Positions 20,791 through 32,460 of a stretch of 64,000 nucleotides of DNA are shown here, piece after piece. Source of the stretch: Epiperipatus broadwayi (lineage: Eukaryota; Onychophora; Udeonychophora; Euonychophora; Peripatidae); NCBI GenBank assembly GCA_028023455.1, contig JAQFVV010000012.1, forward strand, positions 8,220,499 to 8,284,498, given 5' to 3'. A model generated the notes under the pieces. That model was not told the DNA's origin, did no database searches, and worked only from the letters and a program-made list of their open reading frames with translations. Position numbers and translations under genes: made by a program. Each line of letters starts with the position of its first letter. The first letter of the stretch is position 1.

Positions 20791-21276
20791 GTAACTAGAA
20801 GGGAATTGAATTCAGGCTTTCAAGCTCCCTACAGCTATCCACTTCATCCATACAATCGCCACATGACCACATACATGTGAAAAAGATAAATGATATCCAA
20901 TATACATATTTCATGCTGAACCAGCCACTCATCAGTTGATCCAGATTATCATCTCTCACACACACCTATATAATCACTGCTTAGTTTATATTAAGATAGC
21001 TAATCATCAAACTTTAATGAACAGGCTTCAATATTCTCTACCCTCCAACTCTTCAGCCATCCATATCATTGAAAATCTGATGTTGGAATGCTCAAAGCCC
21101 TTGTCGATGCCAATTTTATTAAAGTTTGAGCACTAATTACATAAGTGATGATGATGTGGTGGTTCAGCACGAAATCATGTGTATTGTAGATCATTTATTT
21201 ATCTTTTTTACACATATGTGGTCATGAGTGTCAGTTGTATAGGATGGAGTGAATAGCTGTAAGAAACTTGAATGAA
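20791..21276. repeat. Inverted-repeat element, family C, copy 1
   Basis: The left arm (20791 to about 20930: ctagaagggaattgaattca, ctacagctatccacttcatc, ccacatgaccacatacatgt) is reverse-complementary to the right arm (about 21160-21276: catatgtggtcatgagtgtc, ggatggagtgaatagctgt). The central 230 bp have no inverted partner. The same arms recur at 23590-23783 and 58661-59190. The right arm read forward has gtgtcagttgtataggatgg and the copy at 59080 ends gtgttcaaatccgg, a box-B-like motif, so the arm may derive from a tRNA-type SINE arranged head-to-head. Confidence 0.75.
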
Positions 21277-21832
21277 TATTATAATTGAGCTTTTATTTTT
21301 AGTCTTTCAGAAATAAAATGTTGACATGGTCTATCTATGACAAATGAAATTATGTATTAATGAACGTGTAAATGATTAATTATCTCGTTTGCAAAAACTT
21401 TAGTTGTTTAAAAAAAAAAATGTTTCCTATTGTTACCTTTCTTAATTTGCAACTTTCTTTTTTTTAAATATCTGTGAACAAATATTTCTAGTTTTTAAAA
21501 AAAAACTTTTTTATTCTTATTTATCGCGTTCAAAATCTATCATTTATTTTTGTTTGCTTAGAATATATTCCCAATAAACGATCAAGTGAAATATTAGTGA
21601 ATATTCCATTCTTCTTTAGTGTTTCTTTATAAGGGACAATTGAAGAAGTTGCTGCCCTGCAATAGGTAATTTAAAAGCTGTTTTATCGTACCTTTTTTAT
21701 ATTCGCGGTATTGAAAGAATTTTTTTCTGCAAAAATTTAATAAGAATTGCTAGGTTTTTCTTTTTTTTTTTTTTTTGAATTTTCAAAAATATTTAAGCAC
21801 ACTCTTTGGTAGCTGATAAAATCATTCAATAC
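21277..21832. other. AT-rich sequence
   Basis: Poly-A/T runs (near 21411, 21460, 21760). No feature recognised. Confidence 0.5.
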
Positions 21833-21840
21833 ATTTAATG

Positions 21841-22216
21841 CAGAGGTACCCAACCTTTTTGCACTTAAGAGCACATTCTATAATACCGGCCAGGTGGCGG
21901 GCACCATTTATTTTTTCAATCAGATGGCGGACACCATTTATTTTTTCAATGTAAATTTATAGTTAGATATTGTTAATAATACACATAATGTACAAAAAAA
22001 TATTTATTTCAAAAATAAAATTTTAACCTATAATTAACGTTTATATTTTTACGCTGTAAAAGTATAGTATGCCCTACAATTTGATTACAATACAATACAA
22101 TAATTTATAAGAAATTTTAAAAACTAAATTTATTTGTATCAGATAAATAATTTTTTATTGTGTTCGGATAGCGGTGGGCACACGTAAAATGGTCTGCATA
22201 GGGTTGGGGACCCCTG
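21841..22216. mobile_element. hAT-type MITE, 376 bp, with 8-bp target duplication
   Basis: The terminal inverted repeats are cagaggtacccaacc (left) and ggttggggacccctg (right). They are flanked by identical 8-bp duplications atttaatg at 21833-21840 and 22217-22224, the hAT signature. There is no coding capacity. Inside, a 30-bp unit is tandemly duplicated at 21891-21920 and 21921-21950 (caggtggcgggcaccattta against cagatggcggacaccattta). The flanks of the rest are AT-rich. Confidence 0.92.
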
Positions 22217-22224
22217 ATTTAATG

Positions 22225-22740
22225 TATACAAAATGTTAACAAATACTGTACATTAATTAATATGACGTTTAACTATGTGTATATTATTAATGTGATAATG
22301 TTTATAATGATGTTTAAAAAAAGACGATTTTGTCATAATTTTATTTTTTCTTCCATAAAGTCTTGTCTGATAAACATTAAATAAATAATTCATGAAAATG
22401 TCATAATAGTAATAATTATCTGATTTAATTCCTTTCAAAAAAATAAATGAGAAATGTTTGTTTAGTTTAATATCTTACAACAACTTACGCATTTAAAAAT
22501 GTTTTTATTACATTTAAAATGTAAACAAATAATTTGTTTTTATAAGAATTATTAAAAAGGAAAATAAAATGAAGTGAAAATATAGATTTGCTTTTAAAAA
22601 ATATATACTGTATATTATAAAGTAAAACTTATTACTGTTTACATGTATTTTTTTAAAAAAAAAAAAAAACCTGTATAAAAGAACGTTAAGTAAAATATGA
22701 CTTTGAGGAAAACAATTAACTCTATGTTTGTAGTATAATA
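22225..22740. other. AT-rich sequence
   Basis: Poly-A run at about 22652-22668. Nothing else recognised. Confidence 0.5.
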
Positions 22741-23345
22741 GATAAACCACTAAACATCACATGATCACCATCTCTTATGCTAGCACATAATTGTTATTAA
22801 ACAGGAAAAACTCCATACAGTAAGGCCACACTGTGCCAACCAGAGTAATCAATGGATTCCAGAAGGCTTGTGTATAATTCTGTCTTGTGGCCTTCATCAG
22901 TGAGGATCCTTGGATCTGACAGCACTGCACCTAGATCTAATAGGATAGTGATGGCTATGGTTGTTAAAGAACCAAAGACACCAAAATGTATGGGTGCTGA
23001 ACTGAGTTCAGACCCATATGACTATATAAGCTATTGAGCTTAGATCGAAAATATTGTTTTCAATGTCATTCTCATAGTTTTGTAGTTAAGTAGAGATAAA
23101 AGGTGGCTGCTGAAGGGTTGCATTAGATCCTAAGAGCTAGGTGCAGTGCTCTCAGATCCAAGGCTCCTCACTGATGAAAGCCACAAGCCAAAAACTAGTC
23201 TGGGGATATTGGATGAGTAGGCACTAGATGGGGATTTTATGCACAAGCCTTCTGGCATCCATTGATTACTCTGGTTAGCACAGGGTGGCACTACTATATG
23301 GAGAGTTTTGCCTGTTTAGTATAATATATGTCTGTCACCAAGCCC
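22741..23345. repeat. Inverted-repeat element, family B, palindromic copy
   Basis: The left arm (22798 to about 22945) and right arm (about 23128-23318) are reverse complements. Shared phrases, as read on the left arm, are gagtaatcaatgg, cagaaggcttgtg, cctcactgatgaa (inverse) and gcactgcacctag. The left arm lacks about 50 bp present in the right. Single-arm copies occur at 35174-35425 and 58764-58983. In the minus-strand sense of the family, CTGATGA is followed by a GGC/GCC hairpin and GAAAC. The open frame across 22852-23037 is accidental. Confidence 0.8.
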
Positions 23346-23589
23346 GCTGCATGACTAAGAAGCGCCTTTATGCAAGGTAAATTTTAATCCCTCCATTCTA
23401 TGAAATAAAATTTGTAAATTAAAAGATTTTTCCAGCGTTTTCTTTAGTCATTTAACGTGTTCATAAATACCTTACATGCTTTCCTCATTTATTTCTATAA
23501 AATAATTTTTGGAGCAATAATTAAATAATATCTTAAAATAAAAATATTTAATTAACCTATTCATTCAGTGTACTGAATGTTTTCTATAT

Positions 23590-23783
23590 AAGTAACTAGA
23601 GGGATTTGAACTTAGGATTTTTCAGTCCATATTTGTCCTCTACTCCATCTCAAACAGCTGACACACATAACCATCTTTATGTGAAAAATATAGATATATG
23701 TGGTCATTGGTGTCAGTTGTTTGAGATGGAACAGAGGATGAATTTAGGTTGAAAATGCTAACTTCAAATCCCTCTAGTTACTT
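23590..23783. repeat. Compact palindrome, family C, copy 2
   Basis: A 194-bp near-perfect palindrome. aagtaactagagggatttga (23590) pairs with the inverse at 23763-23783, and the pairing continues inward through tactccatctcaaac / gtttgagatgga to about 23690. The right arm read forward has tggtgtcagttgtttgagat and acttcaaatccctc, resembling tRNA box A and box B. The flanks are otherwise unremarkable. Confidence 0.85.
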
Positions 23784-24240
23784 AAAATATTTATTTAGTA
23801 ATTTTTTTTTTTTTCAAAAGTTTTTATATTGTTTTTTGGACAATTCTGTTAAAATGCTAGTAAAGATAGGAAATATCTAGTGTTTTTATTATATTTAAAG
23901 GAACCATCAACACCACACATGCCCACAAAACCATTGCACTGCTCCCCTCCCCTTTTTGGGTCAGCACTAATATTATATAAGCAATTAAATAATATATATT
24001 ATCAAAGTTATATATGTTCAGAATATGATTATTTGGAATGATTCACTTCTGAGCTCCATCCTTCATAGCAAGGAGCATAGAGAACCCTGCTTGCTGATCC
24101 ATAATGCATTAAAACTTAACCCTTGTTTGTTTGAAAACCCCAATGATAATCTTTCATGCATAAACTTATTTATGCTTTCTATTATCAAAATTATATTCAT
24201 TAATAAAATATTTACACTATTATTTAATTTTTTGGTACTC
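23784..24240. other. AT-rich sequence with diverged repeat similarity
   Basis: The stretch 24145-24235 (tcatgcataaacttatttat, tatttacactattatttaat) resembles 25640-25765 and 25970-26090 in the tandem duplication. The hCaCC-rich patch at 23900-23960 is not recognised. Confidence 0.5.
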
Positions 24241-24425
24241 ATCTTATAGCTAAAGACGCCGTTCTGTGGCGCGGTTTTCGTGCTAAAACACAAAAATGCT
24301 GTTTCCGCGGCCGACACGTTCGAACCCGTGTTTTCTATAATACAACTTTTTTGTTGCGCTACAGAATGCAGGCCGCTATGTTGCGTCACAGTACAGCATG
24401 TATGTCACTAAGCAGCAATTACATT
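24241..24425. other. CpG-containing GC-rich patch
   Basis: About half G+C in DNA that is otherwise near 25%, with clustered CpG (gacgccgttctgtggcgcgg, ccgcggccgacacgttcgaa). It contains gttcgaaccc, box-B-like. Its first 40 bases, inverted, resemble 25307-25345. The minus-strand frame of 108 codons across it also runs into AT-rich repeat and is not a convincing gene. It is probably a fragment of a mobile element; a promoter island is the alternative. Confidence 0.4.
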
Positions 24426-24935
24426 TTCTGAATTCGCACAGTTTATAAAATAATTACGGCTTGATGAGAGAGTTTGTATTTGAAATGTGTTGAAATGTTG
24501 TTTTCATTGGATTTTTTTATTATTTTAAACTATTGAAATATTCAGATTTTTTAAAACAATAATTATAAGACTTTTTATAACGTACTGTATTGAACTTTTA
24601 TTTGGGTAAATGTTAAATATCTATGTTTTTATTAAGTTGCAATTTGGTAACGTATCAAGTAACATACTGTTAGTAACATTCCACGAGACAAAGAAGATTC
24701 TACCATCTGTATATTTTTGAAGTAAAAAAGAGCGGTACGAAAAAAATAACCAGTAAGAAAAGTCCAAATATACAGGTTTTTTTGTAAATTTAATAAAAAG
24801 CAAATATTATAAACATGTTTAATAAGTAAAGAAAACATTTGTATGTGTTTGTTGTTGTTTAAAAAAGTTTGAGTTTCTTCTATCCGAGTACGCTTATGAT
24901 TTTGAATTTTATTTTAGCATTACAAACAAACAGAA

Positions 24936-24978
24936 CACTAACCCTAAAGTAACCCTAAAACTAACCCCAAATCTAACA
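24936..24978 (+). repeat. Degenerate telomere-like repeats
   Basis: Phrases aacactaaccctaaagtaac, cctaaaactaacccc and aaatctaac are spaced variants of CCCTAA/CCTAAA. The stretch is short and impure. Confidence 0.4.
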
Positions 24979-25019
24979 GTAACAACTTTTACTTTTATTA
25001 CGATTATTATTTTTTAGTT

Positions 25020-25130
25020 AAACAACAACAAAAAAAGTCGTAACATAAGTAAAAAAATATCCGATAGAAAATGTATAAAAAAAAGCTGTAACACAATTAA
25101 AAAAATATACGATAGAAAAACACGAATCAA
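25020..25130 (+). repeat. Short tandem duplication, unit about 57 bp
   Basis: aagtcgtaacataagtaaaa ... tatccgatagaaaa is followed by agctgtaacacaattaaaaa ... tatacgatagaaaa. Two units only. Confidence 0.6.
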
Positions 25131-25504
25131 ATTTTAATTTGTTGATTTTATTTTACATTTATTATTATCATTTAAATTGTATACGTTAATAAAAAATAAT
25201 ATTTATAAAAGATGATTTTGTTTTGTTTTTATTTTCGCTTTACAAAAAAACACAGAAAAATTATTAAAATTAACGGCCTGTGAATGTTCATATTTTATAG
25301 TTTTAGCGTGAAAATGGCTCCATCCAACGGGATCTTTATCTATAATACAGGCACCAATTTTTTATGTGATGTTATTCCACCATTGGTACTTTGTTGCTGT
25401 GACATAATTGTCTGGCTATATTTATTTTATCTTTGTGAATATATTTTCATTGCTTGTGAAGTATCACTTTCGATTTGAATTCAAGTTAAAACTATGATTT
25501 ATTA

Positions 25505-26115
25505 TACATATAAACAGTTTGATATTTTGAATTTTATTGATCATATAACTTATATTTTATTAGGACCACAAAACTAGTTCAATTTTAAATAACATGACTA
25601 ATAAAACTTAGATCACATTAACACCTTCTTGTTTAAATGTTCTTTGTTTTAAAATCCATACGTTAGTTTTAATCCATGCAAAACTTGTTTATGTTTTCTA
25701 TTAACAAAAATAGTTTCACTTGTTTTCATTCAATAATAAAATGTTTACACTATTATTTAATTTTTTATGTGATGTTTTCTACTATTAATAACTAATTTAT
25801 TATATATATAATCCAGTATTTTAAATTTTCATACTTACATTGTTTATTGATCACATAACTAATATTTTATTAGGACCACACAAAGTAGGTCAATTTTAAA
25901 TAACATGATTGATAAAATTCTTACATCCCATTTGCACCTTCTTATTAAAAAGTTCTTTGTTTTAAAAATCCTTTCATTATTTTTAATTCACACAAATCTT
26001 GTTTACATTTTCTATTAATAAAAATAATTTCACTTATTTTCATTCAATGAAAAAATATGTATTTCTTAGATTATTTTTAATGCTTATTAATAACTAAGTC
26101 ATATTATATACATTA
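25505..26115 (+). repeat. Tandem duplication, period about 310 bp
   Basis: The phrase atattttattaggaccacaa at about 25553 recurs at about 25863 with the same following sequence (caattttaaataacatgact against ...gatt, then cacattaacaccttcttgtt against ccatttgcaccttcttatt). Both units end in tttacactattatttaat-like sequence. Divergence of roughly 15% suggests an old duplication. Confidence 0.8.
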
Positions 26116-26569
26116 CACTTTATTATGTAGTTTGACAATTATGGATTTAGCCAGGTAAAAATATATTTTTTATTTAGATTATTTATTTAATACATTTTTA
26201 GAAACCCTTAATAATTTGCACTTTATTTTGTTTATTCATATGTTATGCTGGGTAAGTATATAAAAAAATCAAGCTCTTAGTTTGGTCCACTAGATAGATT
26301 CTTTAGACTATGTCAATAGTACAATCATGTAGGGGTTTTATTATAATAAGAGAATTGTACTAAATATCATTATCATGAAATTTGTTAAGAATTAAATATT
26401 TTGGCATGCAATAAAAAAAAAAAGCTGTTTAGTAAAATGTGTAAAAAAAATAAGATGGCAAAATACAAAAAAAAGAGAAAAAATATATTATTAAAAACGT
26501 TTCCACAAGTCACTTAACATAACCAATCAAAAGACCTCACCTTCAAGAGCTCTGCAAAATATCATTGAT
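26116..26569. other. AT-rich block between repeats
   Basis: It resembles 3120-3840 in places, as expected if both belong to the same duplicated repeat block. No gene. Confidence 0.45.
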
Positions 26570-27210
26570 AAACTGAATTTCCTCACATGCAAAATTATTG
26601 TAATTATAAGGTAATATTTTTTAAATAAATTATTAATAGTAATGTGTTACTTTTTATATATATTGTTTGGGAAATCTCAACATTTTTATTCACATATAAA
26701 TTGTATTAATTATAGTGACAAAAATGTCTCAGCCTGTTAAGTTTTGTGCAAAGGTGGAGTATATATGAAGTATATTTCAAGACCTGAGCAATTGTCATAA
26801 CAAGTCTAAATAAAAAAAGTATTCCTTTTATATTTAAATAAAAAAATTATTTATAATCAGAACATGTTTATAACAATAAACTGATTCAGACATTTAAACA
26901 TTTAGGTATATACGTTTTATGAATGATCATGACAAAATGCCATCGGTCCGTTCAATTTGGCATATGTTAAAAATAAATACATAGTATATTTCAAGTCTTG
27001 AAATTCAAGGCTCAGGAAATTTTCACAATTAATAAAAAAATATTCCTCTCAAATTTAAATAAAAAATATTTACACTCAGGAAATATTTCTAATATTGAAA
27101 TTATTTGAAAATGCAAACATTTTCATTTATATATAAATTTTATTAATTATCTTAGTGTCTTGGCACTCCTGTGATGAAATGCCTTTGTGCCTGCATGCAT
27201 CAGCCCTGTC
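26570..27210 (+). repeat. Diverged satellite array, copy 2 (about 3 units)
   Basis: Units marked by tatatttcaagacctgagca at about 26772 and tatatttcaagtcttgaaat at about 26986 (period about 214). Each contains tatttaaataaaaaa, a taacaataaa/taatattgaa phrase and an aaacatttt/aaacattta phrase. It is homologous to 3840-4410. Confidence 0.75.
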
Positions 27211-28170
27211 TGTAACAAAAGTCCTGCTTTTACTGAGTTGGGCGTGTGTGCTAAATATTCCCAAAATCTAACTAATATTGTGATATCTTGCTTTCCAATA
27301 AATCCTTGTGCTACATAACGTATTACAGTATAATAATAATTATTATTTAATTACAATATTTAAAAAAAGTAATGAAATAGTTTATTATTCAGGAGTTCAT
27401 ACAAAGTTTTGTACCATATTTACTGTGACTCTGGGAGTATATTGCAATAATTTTTGTGTAAATCGGTTATCTTTAGAGTTTAATCTTGATAATTATTAAA
27501 GCTGGATGAGGCTCTTACAAGTACAATTTGATCCTGTAATCAAATAATTGACCACAACATTAATTTAAGATAATTTTTCTATATCTTTATTACCTCCACA
27601 AATATTTTTTCAGCATTCATAAATCTAAATGAATTTACCTTTCAGTAAACAATGGAAAAATAATACGTATGCATATAATATATCATCTTGTAAAACATTT
27701 ATTTTCATTTAAATTGGCAGTAAGTGATAGAGCTTTTATTTATGATTTTTTGCATTAAAAGCAATTTCTTTAAAGAATCTCAAAATATTCAAATATAGCG
27801 TTTTTAATACGAATTGATATTTCAGGGTAAGAACAATATTAATAATATTTTTGATATTTATACAACATTTTAAAGAGTTGTTAAATTACTTTCGTGTTAT
27901 TCTTCAAAAATTAAAACTACTTTTAATTACAAAAAATAAAAGCATTATCAGCATGATATAATATTAGTTTGTAGAAAAATACAAATATTCATTTTTATTA
28001 TTATTATTATTAAATAAATATAAATTATTACTTTAATATAATATTTATTTTGTTGAAAAGAAATACTTCCTAAACAGATGCTCGTAATAATTTGGATTTA
28101 AAATGAACTAAGATATCTTGAAAAAAACAACCTAGAAATATAATCTGTAAATTGTGTAATATACCATTTA
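27211..28170. other. AT-rich sequence with an ATT microsatellite
   Basis: (TTA)n at about 27994-28013. No gene or element is recognised. Confidence 0.5.
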
Positions 28171-28175
28171 AGTAG

Positions 28176-28270
28176 TCCAAGCATTGGTGGTGGAGTGGTC
28201 AGTACAGCTGCCTTACAGACAGTTGTCCCGGGTTCGCTTTCGGGCCCATGCTTTATCACATGAAAAAAAA
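28176..28270 (+). mobile_element. tRNA-derived SINE, family A
   Basis: It reads ccaagcattggtggtggagt, then gccttacagacagttgtccc, ggttcgctttcgggc (box B region) and catgctttatcacatg with an A tail. It matches 17994-18094 with about 15% differences. No clear target duplication was found. Confidence 0.88.
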
Positions 28271-31200
28271 TAATAATTTAATATTAATAACTTTTGAAAA
28301 TGTTTAATTTTCATTTTATGATAATGATTGTAATTTTACTATTTTATCTTTTGTGTGTGTGTTAGCTTTATAAAACAATATTTTATCTTTATTAATATAT
28401 GATATAATCTTATTATGAAAATTCCATCTTCAATCAAAGTCATAAAAAGACAATATTATATCTGTTAACTCTAAAATTAAGTCATATTCAGAAAGAATAT
28501 TTTCGAATTGTTTTTTTTTTTTTTTAATTTTTAACAGTCTATTTTTATTTACAGCAAAATGATTAATTTGCTTAAAGTCTTGATTAGAACTGACTTATAA
28601 TACATCGTTGGTCAGATATAGATCTATCAGAATTACCTGAAAAGGTAACTTAAAGCATTTTATTCTTTTCTCTATGCTGACATTAAATTCATTCAAAGCT
28701 ACATGAAAATATTGTTGTAATCCAAAAATGTCTACAAATTTCTCTTTTAATTGTTGATAAAGGAAAAAAGTTCAGTAGCCTAAAATCTCTGAAAAATTTT
28801 TTGGGACATGAAAAAAAAGCATTGCAGCCTATTTGTTCCAAAGTTATAATATAGCAGACAGGTATATATTTGTATATGATATATAGAAATTGTAATTAAA
28901 TGTATCATTTCTCATTTTCCACATGAGCAACCAAGATGGATTATTCTTAAACTTTATTAACTTTTATAGTCTAATTTTGAAATAATTTGAATTTAATTAT
29001 TTTTAGTTTATTATTATTTATTTATTTGGAATAAATAAAATAGGGCTCATTCACAGTTTTAATCGAAATTGTTTAAAATTAAGTAAAAAATTTAGTACAT
29101 TTATAAGGCATGCTAGGTTGTTGTTTTTTCTATGTGAGACATACCAGTATTGTAATTAAGAATCAATTCTTTGAACAATTCAGTTTTTAATAATAATAAA
29201 AAGTTATAATGTTTCAAATGTCATTTACATTGCAGTGTTAGTGGATCATCTTAAGTTTAATTTTCCACATGAACTTTTAAGATTTATAATGTATCTGCTT
29301 TTACCATTTAATTCTGAGTCCATGTAAGGTAATATTTTTGGTCTTTAAAACTGCTCCCATTAGTAAAGTGAGACTGTTAAGTAACATGAAATCTCTCGTA
29401 AGATTTAAACATTTTGATTTAATTTTTATACAGAATTGAGGATAAATAATCTGATATATCTTTTTAATAATTCAATTTTTTATTTATAAAGAGGAAGTAC
29501 ATTCTGGAAACTTTTCTGTCTTGAAGTAAACCTAGGTAATCTTGTGTGGAGATGAAATCTATCATTTTTATACGGAACTTTTAACAAAGAAACACGAATG
29601 ATTTGATTTTGACTGTTAGAATTTTGAATAAATATATATATTTATGAATAAAATCAAATCATAAAAAGGTGTTTTGAAGTTAATAATTAATTATGTTACA
29701 TTCAGCTAATATAATATGTGGGCATTGAAACAAAATAGATTTTATCAATTTTTTTAATTACTTTCTAACTTAGAAAATTGAGATTATCACACAACTTAAA
29801 AATAAATGTAAAGTCTTTATAAAAATGTTGTTGATGGTTAAATTCTGATCATCTACCAAATTTTATATTTCATTTGTTACTAAAAACAAAGTTAATTTAA
29901 AATTCCTTTTTTTTTTTTTTGTTTCTGTATTATACACCATTTGGAAATTTTATAGAGCTTGAATATTAATTTATTTTCTTTATTAAAATATATTACAGAT
30001 AGAAAACTGACTGGTTTTCCTTTGCATTTTAATGACTAAAGGAATAATAATTTAACATTACAAACGACTGTATCTTTTTTATTTTTTAAATTAATGGAAA
30101 TAAATTGTTAACATAGAATTGATTGATTTATTTTTGATTTTATATAGCATGTACACTTGAGAATATATGTATCCACAAAGCATTCAGATTATTTTTAAAC
30201 AATTTTTTTTCATTAATCCTATGAAAATTGTAATCTGTGTATATCTTTGTAACATCATGTTGACTAATCTGATGTCTATATTAATTTTTGAATAATATGA
30301 AAACAGGCAGAGTTATTTAAATATAAAGAGAAGATGCAAGATGTGGATTATTAAAGCTGATCTTACAGCCAAGATGATATAATAATATTATCACTCATAA
30401 ATGCATTAGTATTTGTTGACAAAAAGAAACGTGATTTTTTTTTTTTTTAAATCCGTTTTAAAAATAATGATGATTGTAAAGACAACTGGCTTCAGCCAAG
30501 GAGTAATCATTCATTTGTCAAAATACTTGTTCTGATTGTTTAATGGCTTTTTTTTTTTGGGGGGGGGAGGCAAGTTGTTAAAGAGAATTATAATTAAATT
30601 GTGTTGAAGTTTGATGAAATATATATTTGTATTCCAAAATTAATTTTTTAAAGTTTAATTGCAAATTGATATAAATGAAAGATTTGCCTTGATTTGAGAT
30701 TATTACTTTATAGGTGACATTTTGTAAATCATTGATTCACATCTATGTGACACTTTTTTTTATAGTTGTCAAGATCAACTAGTCATAAATGAAGTAGTAA
30801 AATTATTATGCTTGGTGATTTCTATGAATATCAGATGTTTGTATATTTTTAATATAGTTTTTTTATATATCTATGTATAATGAGTCCAAAAAAAAAATTC
30901 TTTTAATTTCCTTTTTTTTTTTTTTTTTTTTTCAAAATTTGAAATTATTTAATGTCTAAATATTTTTTTTATAAGTAAAAGAATTTTTTAAAATATTTAA
31001 GAGTTTTCATAAGACCACCAGTTAACATATTTATACTTATCTGCATAATTCAGATTATCTTGGCTTTTCAATCTTCAGCTAAAAGTAAGTACATGCTAAT
31101 GGATAGATAGATTCACTTTAGACTCACTAATAGAGAACCTAATTAATATCTTTAGTTAATTTTGTTACATAAGAGCATATCATGGACTCCCCAGAAAGTG

Positions 31201-32385
31201 TAATTCATGCAATGTATAATTCATGCAGCACAACCTTTTCTCATTAAATTAGGGTTCAGTCAATGATTGCCAAATCAAACTACGAAGTCATTTTATAACT
31301 CTTTAGTTACCAATTTGATTCAAATTATTGGCTATCATTGCAATTTTCTTATCAAATATCAGAAAATCAGTCTGATATTTGATGTATTTTTTCTTCAATG
31401 ATGTATATTTTAATTAAATTTAAAGATGAAGTTTATCATACAATTTCATAAATTACAATATTAAAATCCATTAAACTTAACATATTTTCTTTCAAATATT
31501 TTTTTAAACAAATGTATTTTAAGTAATTAACATTCAATATGACTAAATCTAGTTTGGACTATACAATTAATTTATAATGTAAATAATTTCAATTTAAATA
31601 AAGTTGTGGCAAAATAAAATTATTTTCAGTTTGTTATGAAAATGTTACTAGAAATAAAAATATATATAAAAATAGTGAAATTAATTTTAAAATAAAAATG
31701 CGTTTATGCTTTAATAATGCAGTATAATCAATTCATGATATAATTTTTAAAGTGAAATGGCTAAATCAACGAATGTAAATATTGTGACAAATATCACTGA
31801 CTGATATTGCACGTGCAAAATGTTTTAGATTATTTCCACTTGTTGGATTTTAGTACTTTGTAAGAATTAACAATTTAGTTCTCTTATCTGTATCTTTTAA
31901 AGCAATAAAAGTGTTATATTTTTATTTAACATTATTCTACATACCTACTGCATAATAATAAAAAAAATGGAATTAAAAATCTAACATGAACATCTGGAAG
32001 AAATTATTTTCAAGTTTGAAAGCAGCACAACAATCAGTTCTATGTTCTAAAAATGAAATGAAAAAATGAAGATGAAATGTAAAAACTGCTTAAGAGTAGC
32101 AAAGGAAATTTTCAGATTAAGCACAATTCATGTTGTAATATCATGGAACAAATGAAAATTCCAATTAACATGATTAAAAAATAAAAACATTCAATAGTAA
32201 GTGTCATTGTAATATTTTTTTATGCTATTAAAAGTTCAATTTTAGTGTGTCAGTGAAATTAAATATAGTAAATTATATATATATTTCCATTTATATTTTT
32301 GTATTTTTTCTATTTAAATTGTTTAACCAAAAAAAATTGACCAAAATATCAATTAATAAATATAGTCTTATAAATAAGCAGTTAA
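28271..32385. other. 4.1 kb AT-rich DNA without recognised genes
   Basis: Long poly-T runs (28509-28525, 29908-29921, 30911-30931) and a G run at about 30558-30568. No exon, RNA gene or transposon block could be read on either strand. Confidence 0.45.
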
Positions 32386-32387
32386 AT

Positions 32388-32460
32388 TGAATGGCATAAT
32401 GGTGTAGGATTAATGTATCTGCATCTCATGCTCATATTTTGCAGTTTGAAACCAATTAGA
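32388..32460 (+). mobile_element. tRNA-headed SINE fragment
   Basis: aatggcataatggtgtagga (box-A-like) is followed 33 bases later by gcagtttgaaacc (box-B-like). It has tRNA-like length but no cloverleaf. It belongs to a different head type from family A. Confidence 0.45.

Noticed and set aside
22852-23037. 61-codon frame suggesting a small protein
   Set aside because: It lies wholly within the left arm and centre of the family B inverted repeat, and sister copies do not keep the frame.
24063-24389. 108-codon minus-strand frame
   Set aside because: It runs from the GC-rich patch into AT-rich repeat sequence, with no domain, start context or conserved counterpart.
27308-27499. 63-codon frame
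   Set aside because: Composition is AT-driven with no domain and no conserved flanks.
30540-30575. G-quadruplex from the T-run followed by a G-run
   Set aside because: A single G tract only; four separated tracts are needed.
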